A program made the position numbers and the translations under genes. The notes under the pieces were generated by a model. The model was not told the DNA's origin. It ran no database searches and saw nothing but the letters and a program-made list of their open reading frames with translations. Below, piece after piece: positions 30,716-43,161 of a DNA stretch of 64,000 bases. Positions within the stretch are counted from its first letter, which is position 1, and the number at the start of each line of letters is the position of its first letter. This DNA comes from Phoenix dactylifera (lineage: Eukaryota; Streptophyta; Magnoliopsida; Arecales; Arecaceae), in NCBI RefSeq assembly GCF_009389715.1, contig NC_052409.1, positions 660,001-724,000 on the forward strand. The letters are read 5' to 3'.

Positions 30716-32307
30716 CAAATACCACCCCCTAATAGTGTTTGTTTTACCTTCTCTTTCAGTAAAACAAATATGGAATTCGTCATTTATTTTACCATCTTTC
30801 TCATCTTTTTTTTGTACCAAACATGACAATCTGACATGGAATTTATATTCTCACGCCATATTACCCCGAACCAAACAAACCCTTAAAAGCTACTATCTCA
30901 ATCAAAAGTCAAAATAGAATTTGAACTCAAAATGGATACTTTGATTTGCACAAGCTACTATCCTCCCCATTGGGCCAAAAAGCCGAATCTTGGTAAAGCT
31001 TTCATTATCATCATTATCTACCTAAAGAACAAAATAAATCTGTCATAACTATCTACTCAGAATAAGACATTCCTTGTCTCCCGCATGGCAGGGGCTAGTT
31101 TTCTTGTTTAAGGCTGACCAAAATGATTCCTTGGAGGCAATGACAATAACAAGCTTGGGAAAATAAGGCAGCAGAATCGGAACTGAATATATAACTTTGT
31201 AAAGAGATATTATATAATTTAGTCTAACAATAGATATCTTCATATCTACAGGCCTATTTGGTATATTTGTTGTTTTTGGTATTTCGATTATCTATTAATT
31301 AGTGAAATACCAATAAGACATAGAGATTGATTGGTTTTGAACAAAACTAATGCTGTTTCTGGCTTTTATTTGCAATCTTTTCTAAAAGCAATAAATCTTT
31401 GCTACCAGACGCTCTAAAGATTTAAAAATAATTTTAAACAACTAAAGTTTTTGAAAACAAAATCCAACAACAAAAGCCATACCAGATGGCTTTTAACCAT
31501 TAGCACATACTCAATACCCAGCCATCTAAAGGTACAAAGGATATTCGCAGAATAATTTCGGATTAAACCTGCATGACCCATTACAAGTAACAGCAGAATT
31601 CAGTGAAATTTGGTTCTCAGGAGTTTTATGGTCCCATATAGATATTCAAAGAATAAGCCAACATTTAAAGAAAGAGGGAAAAGAAAAGAAAAACAATCAA
31701 GATCATTCCATGAAAAAAAAGGTAAACTTTCTTCAAAGATACAAAATTTATTTGCATAAAAAATGCAATTTTAAAAAGTAATCCGGCCCAAGGTTTTTTT
31801 CCTTAAAAAAGTATGATCGCCCCAAGGAAAATCGTTTCTCTATTGGAAAATATATTCATAAGAAATCAGAAGATAAATGAGCTACGTTGTAGATGGGATT
31901 GGAAATACTTGAATAAAAATACCAGAAAAGAATAGCCCCGTATTTAGCAAAATTTAGTCTTCAAACACCAGATTCACAACTGGATCGAGATGTTTCGGAG
32001 ATAAACCCATGCTTCTGTGTTCAGCACCTAGATCGAGATGGCAGGGTTTCCACCCAGAAATTCGAATAACAATACATTATTTGAGGAAAGAGGGGAAAAA
32101 GGAAATCAAGAAGAGGGTTCCAAGCAGCTACAAGATCGTGAGAACTTTCTTCCGACGATGGAAGAATTTAAAGATTCATCCCACCGTTGTAGGAAAATAC
32201 GATAACTAAATCCGACGAAAAAATTGTATCTCTATTGGAAATTAAACTCGTGAACGAATTGAATCAAGAAGAGAATGAGCTGAGAATGGGGATGGATCGG
32301 AGAAGTA
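30716..32307. other. AT-rich intergenic DNA
   Basis: No confident gene. If the minus-strand exon ending at 32,309 is real, this stretch should hold the rest of that gene, but I could not pick out further exons. Confidence 0.35.
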
Positions 32308-32308
32308 C

Positions 32309-32622
32309 CTGAATGAACATGTCGGAAGGAACCCTTAGAGAAGCCCCTGAAACGATTCAATCTGTGAGAGATCGATCCCAAGAGGAGAACCCGAATTCTT
32401 CTGGTGAGAATAAGAAAGATTCAATCTGCGAGCCATCGATCCGAGGAGGAGAGACCCTAATTCTTCCAGTGAGAAGAAGAAGGTACGAGTTGGGCTCGCA
32501 GGCGAAACCGCGAAAGAGAGGGGCACGTCGTCGCCCGCCAAAAACCAACCATCCACCGCCGGTCTTCGACTGGGCCTCCGCCTCCAAATATGCAAAGTGG
32601 GCCTCCGCACCGACAGTGGCAT
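32309..32622 (-). other. Possible first exon of a minus-strand gene
   Basis: Read on the minus strand this GC-richer block looks like a plant 5' exon. It starts in GC-rich sequence with pyrimidine patches and ends ATGTTCATTCAG followed by GTACTT, a good splice donor. It includes a short upstream ORF of 33 codons starting at the ATG near 32,436 (MARRLNLSYSHQ). It also holds an internal direct duplication of about 50 bp (AGAATTCGGG..GATCGATCTCTCACAGATTG and AGAATTAGGG..GATCGATGGCTCGCAGATTG). No downstream coding exon was found, so this may be a UTR exon or a remnant. Confidence 0.3.
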
Positions 32623-35600
32623 TTTAGTAAATAATATTTAAAAGTATTTTCCAGATAATTCTAAATTAATTGACAGTTGCAACCGTTATAACAGCCCTGG
32701 TGAGAGAAGTGGTATCGGAGCCAGATCTAGTATGAATCACAGCCCTGATACAAGGATCCAGTGGAACTTGCATATCGATGAGAGTTTAGTAGGACCGAGC
32801 CAACTCACGATGAAAATATTACAAGATTAGGTGAGGAAAATTGTCATAGTCCCGCGTCAATTGAGCAAAAGGTGACATATGAATTTGTAAGTTCCGATCT
32901 GCCATCCATTTCAATAACTTTTGACGTTTCGATGGAAAATAGGGTTAAAGAAACTAATGAAGTTTATATGAAACAGGTGTGGGAACATTTCGAAAGATGC
33001 AACCTTCTGTCAAGAAATATGTCATGTAAGCCTACAAGATTGCCTCAATGAGAACTGCAGAAGGCACTCCCTGGACTCTGCAGGCTTGCAGCAGGCAAAC
33101 ATTTCATTATCGTTCTTGTTTTAAAGTATTGCAAACATTTGCAATAATTGCAGTGCTCCAAACCCTTCCTGCATCAAATGCATGCACAAAAGTTAACTTG
33201 CAAAGATCAAGCTATCAGTCACTTCTAGAGTAGCAAGAAGCTTTGTTGACATCTTGTATTAGGGTTGGCTTACATTTGGCACTTGACACTGTGAGCTATG
33301 CTCTTTCACTTTCTTCTTTGTTGAAATCGCAACGCATGTATTGAGAGCAATTTATGGGGCAAAAAGAAGAGAGAGGAAAATCCATAACATGGTTTGGTGA
33401 TGAAGTAAAATTCCCACTACTCACTAGCAGTGTTGTACCACACAGCTAATTATGGATGGCATTTTTCCTTAGTAGTTCTCCAGATCATAAATTCAATTCT
33501 GAAAGTCCTGGATAAACTCCTTGATGAGTACAAATTTGCCCTTGAAAGAGCTATTTCAATTAGAAAAAAATGCTGCGGAAAAATGAAGTTTAAAGTAGTT
33601 GTTTGCTTAGAAACAAATGCAACAACACTACCTTTCGAGCAACTCCTTTGTTCTTGTTAGATTACCAAAGCATGCTGCCAGGATCTTTAGTGTATAAAGC
33701 ATTCAAACAGTTGCCATTTTCAGATTATTCTGATCATTCTTCAAAGAAGGAATGCGGCAGCTTGACCCTCTTTGTTCAAGACGCTGGTGTTATCTTTGCA
33801 ATCAGTTTGTCCATGAAATCATGTGAAGGTGTTTGAATCAAGACCGGGTCTAAAATTATATTTAATGACCAGTGCAAGCTAGCCTAGCCCAAAATAATAT
33901 CCAATACCTTCTTTTGCTTTTCAGCTTTTCCTTTTATTTCAGATCAAAGTTGATTTTGTATCTTTTTCAATCTAAATATATTTTTTCAAAAAAAAAAGTG
34001 AAAAATTGTTATATCCTCTCGCCTATTCGTATCAAGGGAAAGCACACTAAGTTTACTGCATCAGAATGAAAGTACCTGAAGGATTTAGCTGAAATAGAAC
34101 TCTAATTCTCTAGTGGCCTTGTTTGTTCTCCATAGACAGTTTTCTGCTTCACAAGGTGGTCTCTTCACATTTAAGAGATAAACAGCAACTAAACTTAGCA
34201 TCCAAATATAGGAGGAGAACTCTGAATTTTGTTGAATCTTTCTCATATCTTACTGAAGAGGGCAAAAGCTTCATTCGACAGTATGCCCATTGTGGTCATC
34301 TGAAGACATGAAAATTTCTATTGGGGAAAACCATGGTGGGATCTTCATTGATAGCAAATGATTTGATCTTTGTTAAATTCTTTTCGTGGTTACTTAGCGC
34401 TCCCAACAATATGGAGAATAGTAAATGGATGTAAACCAGAGTTATCAGACGATGATGCCTCTTACTCTTGCTTAGGAGCCTGGCGTGGCTCCTTTTATTC
34501 CCATCTTCACCACAGAAAATCCTGACATACTCGTCTAACATTGCAGAGACTAATAAATTGCCCTTCTTATCTCATATACTGCAAATAATGTGATTCTCTT
34601 AATCCCCAGCAAATTTGCAATTAAAAGTTTCCTGGGGGGACATCAGAAGAGTGCTGAAAGTTCGGAAGGCCAAAATATTTTCATATACTTTTCAGACTCT
34701 TTAGCAGTAACTAATTAGTTTCGACTTGGTCTATCTGTAGCGATCCTGATTTTTTTCCATCCTCTGATTGGCAATGCAATTCTTTTTCAATAAGCAAATT
34801 TACTTGCTACAAATTTAACCATGTCAATTTGGATGAGCAATTAAAGACCAACTTATAATTATAGCTCTCTTGATCACTAGCTGGCTGTCATGCTGCATTT
34901 TGCTTGCTTACCGAGCTTTGAGGATGTTCTTATCATTCGCATCTAACATTGAAGAACTAATGTTGCAGAGTAAGGGATGGTCACCTTCCAACTAAAATCG
35001 CCAACTAACCTTACTGTAAGTAATACTTGTTCAGAATCCATGGAGGTTTGCTTTATCCATCACTGCTAATGTTGTGCATATTCCAAGTTCTTTACAGGTC
35101 TATAGAAGTTTTAACATTTTGGGAGACTCGGTGGTAAATGATACTGTCCCAAAGTGGCTGTGCCTTAAAACATATAATCTGGCTGTTGAAAGCAAGACAA
35201 TGCGCCGTTAGCTCCACGCATCAAACTGGCATATCATGTTCCCATGAACAAGAACACAAAACCAGTAGATCAGTCTTTAGTTCTGTGAATTTCCATACAT
35301 GAATAATTGCCAAATGATAGCCTTAATTATGGCTGTCAGGTGCCTTGGATCCCATGTCCTAGAAGACAAAAGCAAACCCAGTGTTCGCTAGAAGTCGTGC
35401 TGCTCAGATCTGACACCCCTGGACAATGTTGGCCAGCGTAGGGCCCTACGTAAGCAAATGCAGAAGGGATGGGCACCCCCATGCTGCAAAACTACCGGCC
35501 ATGGGAAGCCACTTTTTCTTCACTTCTCCCCCTCTGCATGCCTTTTCCAAAATAACCTCACATCAAGCAGCATATTCTGCTCTTCTGAGAAAATTATGTG

Positions 35601-36105
35601 GTCTTAGGCATCAATATGATTCTATCTGCCCGCTTAGACTTGGTTTATTATAGAGATAAGCTTAGCTAGATGCCAAGCCTATGGCGATTACTTTACATCA
35701 AGAGTCCCTTTTCTCGATTACAGCTTACATCGCTCAAGATGCCCAGAAACCAAAATGTTGAGTTTATGAAGGTCTCTTATAGTTTCACTGCTTGCCCTCA
35801 AACTAGTTTTTTCTATCAACTTAAGGCTTGACCTGCTGATGGCTCTCTAGACAGAATATGTGCAGAAGAAAAATCGTAAGGACTTATGGTTTTTGCACTT
35901 ACGAGGTCTCTCTCGGTGAAAGAAGAAAAGGATGTATGCCGATTATTTATGTATACATCGTTGGATGAAGAAGGAGACGCTAACTATTACACACACAAAC
36001 ACACGTAAAGTCTCATTAGCGACCATAATACAAGTGATCAAAAAGGTAATTAACATACTTGTTTTCTAGTGACAAGCGAGTATTAACGATCATGGCGACG
36101 ATGAG
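32623..36105. other. AT-rich intergenic DNA
   Basis: I found no supported gene, RNA or transposon domain. The right end is the 3' flank of the CLE gene. Confidence 0.45.
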
Positions 36106-36360
36106 CTACCTATTGGAGACGGGGTTTGGGCCGCTGGGGACTTCATGCTTGCTGTCTTCAAATTGGGAAGTCGAGACGCCGTCCTGCGGATGCGGCTTCA
36201 TGGATTGGGATGCAGGAGGGGAGAGAAGCCGCCGGGTGGGGAAAGAAGCCATGGAGATCTTCAGCTGATCTCCTGGCTGAGCCAAGGGGAGCAGAAAGAG
36301 GCAGAGGAGGAACCAGAAGAGCAGCACATCTGATCTCCTGAGACTTCGATCAACTGCCAT
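36106..36360 (-). CDS. CLE peptide precursor, TDIF (CLE41/44) type
   Basis: A single-exon ORF of 84 residues from the first in-frame ATG at 36,360. It has a hydrophobic secretion signal (DVLLFWFLLCLFLLPLAQP, about residues 10-28), a variable spacer, and a CLE motif at the extreme C-terminus: HEVPSGPNPVSN, followed by one Arg and the stop. TDIF, made from Arabidopsis CLE41 and CLE44, is HEVPSGPNPISN, so 11 of 12 positions agree, with Val for Ile at position 10. TDIF-type peptides come from phloem, signal through the PXY/TDR receptor kinase, keep vascular stem cells dividing and block xylem differentiation. Precursor length and single-exon form fit the family. The peptide lies at 36,112-36,147. 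No transposon overlaps it. Confidence 0.9.
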   Translation of the reverse strand: MAVDRSLRRSDVLLFWFLLCLFLLPLAQPGDQLKISMASFPTRRLLSPPASQSMKPHPQDGVSTSQFEDSKHEVPSGPNPVSNR

Positions 36361-39300
36361 GGAGATTTCAGTCTGAAGACCTGAAATTCTCCCCCAAGAG
36401 CCCACAAGAGATCAATATCCATGAACCACTTGAGCCAACCAAGTGAGAGAGCCTTCAAGCGAGAAAGGAAAGAGGAATGCCTCAGGAACAGACGAACACA
36501 TGTAAAGATAAGCGGAAAAGGCCAAACCTTGCTCCTTGAATCCAAAATATGACAAGAGAGTCATTAAACAGGGATGGAGAAGTTACTTGTGTACCCCTTA
36601 CTTCTTCTACTTTTGGATTCATGGGCAGTTAAGACTTATTAAACGAGATGACGTGTTACATGTCTTCTTAAAATGAGAGAGTCCAGACTCCGATGCCTAT
36701 ATTTCCATTAGAGGGATGAACATCGCCGTCATCATAAAGGATTGCATGCTAATTTGGGGGTATAGACAACTTGAAGGATTGTTTACCGGGTGATTCGCCG
36801 CACGTTTCATGGCATATTGATCCAAATGAAGACCAACAATTGAAGCATCATGATCTAATGGTATCATCCTTCAGCAAGATAGTTCTCAGATACATGATTT
36901 AGTATCAGTAAACCAGTGTTATCCTTTATCGTAAACAAATGGTTAGAATACCTATTCGAATGTTTCGAAAATACCGAATCTTTTCGGAAACCAATGTTCT
37001 CTTTCGAAGAGTCGCATTTTTTTAAAAAAAGGCGTCACAAAAAATATTTTAAAATATTTAAAACAACTAAAATTTAGAAAATAAAAAAATTAATTTTTTT
37101 TTTGTTAATTAAAACTCCAACAGCATTCAACATTCGGGATGGCCAAGAGAATTGGGTGGAACCTAGATTCTTTTGATCGGGACCTAAGCAAGAACTCAAA
37201 ATCTGGACACGTGGCTCAAAGATGTAAACAGCATTCTTATATATCTTCACAAGGGTTCGGGTTAGGCAGAAGCTGTTTCGACTTGAATAAATCAACCTAA
37301 GAAGGCTAATATATCTAAAGGGTTGAGGGCAACCCACAAGACTAAGCTAGTTTACCATGAGCCAAAATTGGGCCAAACATGCATTTAAGCAAACAGGTCA
37401 GAATTGGAAGTTCAAATAGTAATTCTTAATGGGAAACTACTTTATCATTTCAGTACAAACCAGTACTAAGTGGCAGCTTCTAATTAAACCAATGGTTGGG
37501 ATACCAGAGGGCGTAAGTGATACACAAGCAACTAAAGCATTCAATCCATTTTATTCTTTAGGGTAGGGAGGGGTCTCCCAATATGAAAGCTTTTTCTTAA
37601 TTGGGTGGCTGCTGAAGACGTCTGCTGTTTGGACTTGTGGGATAACCCTATGCATAAAAGCTGACCGAGGCAGATTTGACATGCTTTTCCAAAGATAACG
37701 TAAAGCAAGGCATCCTATTCTACGGGCTGTTCACTTAACCCAAGGTGAAAGATCCCAGAGCTGTCTCCGCAGCGGGGTGTATGCGAGCCCGCACGCTGAC
37801 ACCCAGCTGGCTACACATTGCGAAAAGAAAAGTTACACATGATGGCTGCTTCTGGTTCCGGAATCAGGAAAAGTAGAAAAAGGAAATTGTATTCCTTTTG
37901 GAATAGTTATTCCATCACTTACTTCTATTTTTATTTGGCTAAATTTTTTTCTGGAACAACTTTGAGCTGACGGTGCTTCTTCTGTCCATAAAATATAAAA
38001 AGGGGAGGATATGCTAGAAATAAATCATACTAAACCTTTCCTTGAAATATAGATGCTCTAGCTATAACCAGGATTGACTAGAATGACTGACTATTCCTTC
38101 CCCTTGTTCCAGTGCTGTTTACTAAGCATAAGGCTTAGGCTCGGACTGTAAGTCTCACGGCTGCTTTCTTCCGGAAGCGAACACTCCTCTTTATTCAAGA
38201 AAAAAAGGGTTTGTAGAGTTATCGACAATTTATCCTAACAGTATTGTTCCGACTGTGTGTTCTTTTCCTGGGGCGTCAGAGATATGAGGTGTACTGCATT
38301 GCTCAGGCTTCGAGCCAATATCCTGGAGGGAAAACAGTGCGATCTTCATTACTTTCGGCTTTCCCAAGAAATTTCAAAGGTTCATCCTTTTTCTAATGGA
38401 ATATCTTTTGTTCTGAGGGAATATCAAGTCACATCTTTAGGTGACTAAGAGTGTAATTTGGCAAGGAATAACATTGATATATTCTTCATACTACAAGTGA
38501 AGGATGAGATAACAATCATACTCTGCTCTCACATATAGCGCTCGTAGGTTCAACAGAGTCATTCGGGAATAGTAATGGTCAAATGATGGTCAGAAAAGAA
38601 AGCAGAAACCCAAGGCCCTTTTCAGAAAAAGGCTGATTGATGATATAGTGCGAATATAATTTTATATAATGACAATGATAAGGACTTTTATCACTTTTTA
38701 AAGTTCTTGAGTATTAATATTAATTTACTACTAGCTAACATGCAAAATGTGTGCTGCTTTAAGTTTTGGCATGACTAATCTATGCTGCAGGCTTTCTATC
38801 CTAATATCATTAGTTGTTTCTCCCTTCAGCTGCAGATAAAGCCACCATCTCACTATTCACAGCTGCATTCCAGCTACCGCACTGAAATTGTATACAGCTG
38901 GAGATGAGACTCTGTGAAACAGGATTCATGCAGGTTTCCATATTCCAGTACGATAAAGGGGCAGCATGGCAGATATCTTGCTCTGAAAAAAAGAAAAAAA
39001 AAATATCCGAGGGATCTAGAACCGCTACGGCCATAACTCATGTTCATGAACATTGCATGTTTTCACCCTCAGATTCCAAGAAATCATCCAATCTAATCTT
39101 CTGCCGCACAATTTGATTACTGGGAGAGAAAAAGGCTTATTATAAGATGAAATGACCATAGGTAGATCCTGAAAAACACAAGTAAATGCCCATTCAATTG
39201 AAATGCCTGCTGAAAATTTTCGTCTGAAGTATCATTTCATCAAGCTCACATAACCTTATCATGTATGCAAAACATATGATAAGAACTGCATTAGTGGATA

Positions 39301-39489
39301 ACAATACCATTCAGTCGAGGCTCTCAACTCCATGGTTCGTTTGTCAGGCAAGGAATATGGGCTGATCTGGACACAATGCAACAAGGATGGTCCTGTTAAC
39401 TTTCTGAAATCAAATTTGTTTCATCAAATATACTTCTCATTTTGACTCTCAACCGAGTCCTCTAGCTGTTTCTTCCTGAAGACATCTAC
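36361..39489. other. Intergenic DNA, including a possible organelle-derived insert
   Basis: The right neighbour of the CLE gene should hold its promoter. A segment at about 37,490-38,460 is richer in GC than its surroundings and has a word style that reminds me of plant mitochondrial intergenic DNA, without any gene I can name. No other gene is seen. Confidence 0.3.
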
Positions 39490-40715
39490 CTAAAATCGGT
39501 CCTCATACACTGTGACAACCGACTGAGAGTTTTGCTGAACACACTGTTTCAGTTCCACCTGCAAACCAGGATCAGAGATCAGGCAGCAAATATCAAAATA
39601 AGAGATGCATCAACTTAAATAATGCAACATCCATGACATCATGCACATGTGCACGCATGCAGATGCCCTATTATGTACATGGCAAAAGCTACAACAGTTG
39701 TGCAAGAGGCCAAATAAAAGAGGCCAATGATACCATCAAGGAACAAGGCAGTGAATGTTTCACACAATCCATAAAGTAACTAATTAGGACCATCAATATC
39801 TGGTACATGACACAATGAGAAATAACACCCAAGCAGATTGCTCTGCTGCACTGATCAGTGATAAGTCACCTCCTCATGCTGCTGCTTCTTTCTTTTGTCT
39901 CCAAGTTTAGTTTATGCAAATAATTAAAACTACAAAAAGAGACGGCAAAAAAAAAAGGGAGAAAAAAAAGCCTACCCATAGATGAGTCAGAACAATTCAT
40001 TTTGGTGAATAAATCAATGAAATCAGCACCATCTTATAAGAGAATAATCCTCTATTTTGCTCCAGATAAATACTTCAATGCCTCATATCAGCTGACACAC
40101 CTTAGGCCAACTTCCATTCTTTATACTACATTGTAGAGATGATGAGACTAAACCAAATAACTGCTTTAGTTTTTTTATGTTCTTTAATGACACATTATTT
40201 TATCTTTCTCCATGAAAGAAGACATCACCCATAGTGTTTGCATCAGACCGTGGGATTCTCGATGAATCATTGTCCATATTTTGCTGTATTTTTTGCGGTA
40301 TATATTGTGGTATATACATTGTTCAACAAGTTTCCGAAAGATTAGATCTCCATAATTCACCATGCACATTCCAAAGACACGCATGACGATGTCACATAAC
40401 TATAACATCTAAAACAAATCCAAGATCTAAGTTGTTCTATGGATGGCTCAACAAGTAAATTGATGGCAAAATTTGTTAAGAAAGCAATTTTAGCCGCCTT
40501 TCGTCGTTTCTTAATCTCTGAAGCAATCTGGCATACAGAGAACATAAACTTAAGCCCTAGCCACTAATCTCACTGGACATGCCACAGTCAATAGAAATAA
40601 GCTTAAGATAAATGCTTGTGATTCCTCTGCCAACAGAATCACCAGATCTTCCAGAATGTCAACTCCATGCTGAGTCAGAAGTTTATTGTCATAACAGCAT
40701 CCAGTTCTGGAACCA
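39490..40715 (-). pseudogene. Decayed fragment of an unidentified plant gene
   Basis: The right part (about 40,715-40,480) reads GCCYDNKLLTQHGVDILEDL, then shifts frame into GITSIYLKLISIDCGMSSEI. It meets a TAG at 40,557-40,559 and continues GLSLCSLYARLLQRLRNDE. No usable donor follows. The left part, 39,558 down to 39,490, is a clean 22-codon terminal exon (VELKQCVQQNSQSVVTVYED, then RF and stop) behind a TTTGCAG acceptor. Together they look like the C-terminal end of one conserved protein whose name I cannot recall. The frame shift, stop and lost donor indicate a pseudogene. I cannot exclude that the 39.5 kb exon belongs to something else. Confidence 0.45.
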
Positions 40716-40729
40716 GAAGATGGAAAATA

Positions 40730-42340
40730 TTAGTGTGATCTTGGCATACACTTCAGATAGCAGATATATTGCCAAACAGGCATATTTGTGCATGAAATCT
40801 AGATATTTTCTATGTAAGAAAAATCCAAATTTTATATTCACTGATTAACCACACCTTAAGCATAAAATTTGCATAACAACTACGTACAAGTTAATTGATC
40901 AATGGGAAGAATAGAGCAGTAGGGATGTTGAATTCTATAGACAATATATTACTAAAGGATCAACTTCTTCATTCTTTTTATCACAATACCTCTTCATTTA
41001 ATCAGTCTTTTTGACCAGAAAAAAGTATTTAAGTTATTAACAATAACACTGTTGACATACCTCTTTAATACCAGGTAAAATTCTGCAATTTATCAAATCA
41101 TGCAAATTGATGTTAAAGGCTATTCATTATAACCTAAGTGCGCTGAATGATTAGTTTTAAGTTGTTCTTGATTCACAATTCCAACATCCAAAAACAATGA
41201 GTTTGCAAATCTTGACTTGTGAGGCACTATATTACTAGGATAGGCATTGAAATATGCTGATTCTAGGTCATGCATATTTCAGATAAGAAATGCAGAGGCT
41301 TTACTTGATACCCAAGAGAACCATATCTAGGGAAGAACAGCAAGTTTGCATAGAGTTCAGCCTTCCTGATCTATTAATATTGTGTAAGGTTCTATCATCT
41401 CCATGTAACTTCCCAAGCATTCCATCAATAAACTTCTGAAAAAGGAATGCACATTTTGACAAGTCTGCAGAAACTTAGAAGACAAACAACAAAAATTCTG
41501 ATGCGACCATGATTGCACCAAAGTTTAGGTGGAACCACTTCTTGCGAGTCCCCGTATCTAATCGATTCAAATGGTGGTCTTTATTGATGAAATGTTCGGT
41601 GGCACTATTTTATGAGTATCTGTTATGGATATCTTGATACGATTGCTAGATTTAACGAATAAAAATAATATTCCATGTCACTCTTCCACCTGTTCAAGCT
41701 ATGGCATGCATGTCAATTAAAATACATGTACATGTAATAAACAAACCTTGAAACACTCTTTTTCAGTATAATGCACATTATAAAGCAACAACCTAAAGGA
41801 AGCTGAATTTCGACGCTCATCCATAGAAAAAAATTTCCTTTTCTTAAGTTATATCGGGAAACACTTGCATTCGGAATTATATACAATAATAAATATAATT
41901 ATACATATTATATAAAGATAGTCATTTAGCATTCAATGATTGTATATCAGTATAAGCTATTCTGTTTCACATTGATTATACGATATAATGTTGATAATGC
42001 GAAAATAGTACCTTATCCTATCAAAATCATGCAGCAGCATTGGAGAAAAGCTTTATAATATTTGATGACAAAAACTGATAATTTTTTCTTGGGGTATAGT
42101 CATATTTATGAAATCTCAAAAAAAAACATATCAGTATATTTCTTCACATTATGTGACTCGGCAATAGACCGTTGGTAGAGGCTGATCAGATCACGCAAAC
42201 AAGGGGAATCTGCGGTAACCTAAGGTCGACTTGCACAGTTGAGCCTATGAATTGGCCTTTTTTTATATATATATCGGCGGTTTACACACAACGGATGTGA
42301 GTATAGCCCAAGGAATCAGACAATAAAAGACAATGTAGTA
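40730..42340. other. AT-rich intergenic DNA
   Basis: No supported gene, RNA or transposon domain was found. Confidence 0.45.
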
Positions 42341-42343
42341 AAG

Positions 42344-42625
42344 TTAAAATAGAATAATGGTTCTCTCAGATAAAACTCCAAAGCGATGAGCCGCATAAGA
42401 CGCCACCCAATCCGACACACTATTGGCCTCTCTAAACACATGGGTTGCCCGAGAGGTGCCGCATTCGCCTAAGAGACGACAAATGTCATGGAGCAATCTC
42501 ATCTTTCTGACAGCACTCTCGAGACCCTGGATCTCCTCGAGGATGATACGATCCGCCCTCGGCATCCATCTCGTATAGGAGACACCCTTTCAGGCAACTC
42601 TGATCTCAACACCTACGGCAAACTT
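42344..42625 (-). pseudogene. Decayed RNase H fragment, second copy
   Basis: The minus strand reads VEIRVA, a TGA, KGVSYTRWMPRADRIILEE, then LLHDICRLLGECGTSRATHV and FREANSVSDWVASYAAHR. It is the same family as the fragment at 8.4 kb and has a stop at the same position. It lies about 540-820 bp upstream of the start codon at 43,162, on the opposite strand. Confidence 0.75.
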
Positions 42626-43161
42626 ATCGAAGATCTGTCGTCCTCCAGTTGTCACGAGTCTGGCCTGTCGAACACTTGATCATAAAACCACCACTGCAAT
42701 AACCATCCATCTTAACATTATCATGAAAATTTATCTTGAGAAAACTTACATTATTGCCAAGAATCTCCGCCTCATAAAGTAGGTCCTCTCCGCTGCCTTA
42801 GACCAAGGCCTAATTTAATTACGCTGACGTTTTTCTCATGAAGTCATTCCGTCTGTTATCGCAGCGACCAATAAATAGAATGGACGGACGAGATCTGTTT
42901 ACAGAAATCTTGGACGGATGACTGCTCGTCCGCATAGAAGCTTTCTATGCCCGAGCGCGCACGGAGGAAAAAATCTTGGCCGCCTGACGCTTACCATCTA
43001 ATGCACGCCTTTTTCTGGTGTTCCTGCGGCACAGGATAACAAAATCCCCCATATTGTCTACCACCATTTCTTCTCCAGCTTCTCACCTGTCCGGAGATCC
43101 TCCCTCGCGCCACGCGAGCCCGAGCCAGAAACCCTAAATTCTCTCTCCGATCCCTTCCGCC
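42626..43161 (+). promoter_or_regulatory. Promoter and 5' UTR of the type I membrane protein gene
   Basis: GC content rises toward the gene. A CCAAT-like and TATA-like pair (GCGACCAATAAATAGAATGG) lies near 42,865-42,880, and a pyrimidine-rich 5' UTR (ccctaaattctctctccgat) runs into the ATG. The exact start of transcription cannot be read off. Confidence 0.35.

Noticed and set aside
35426..35653. 75-codon plus-strand ORF
   Set aside because: No domain, signal or splice support; likely chance.
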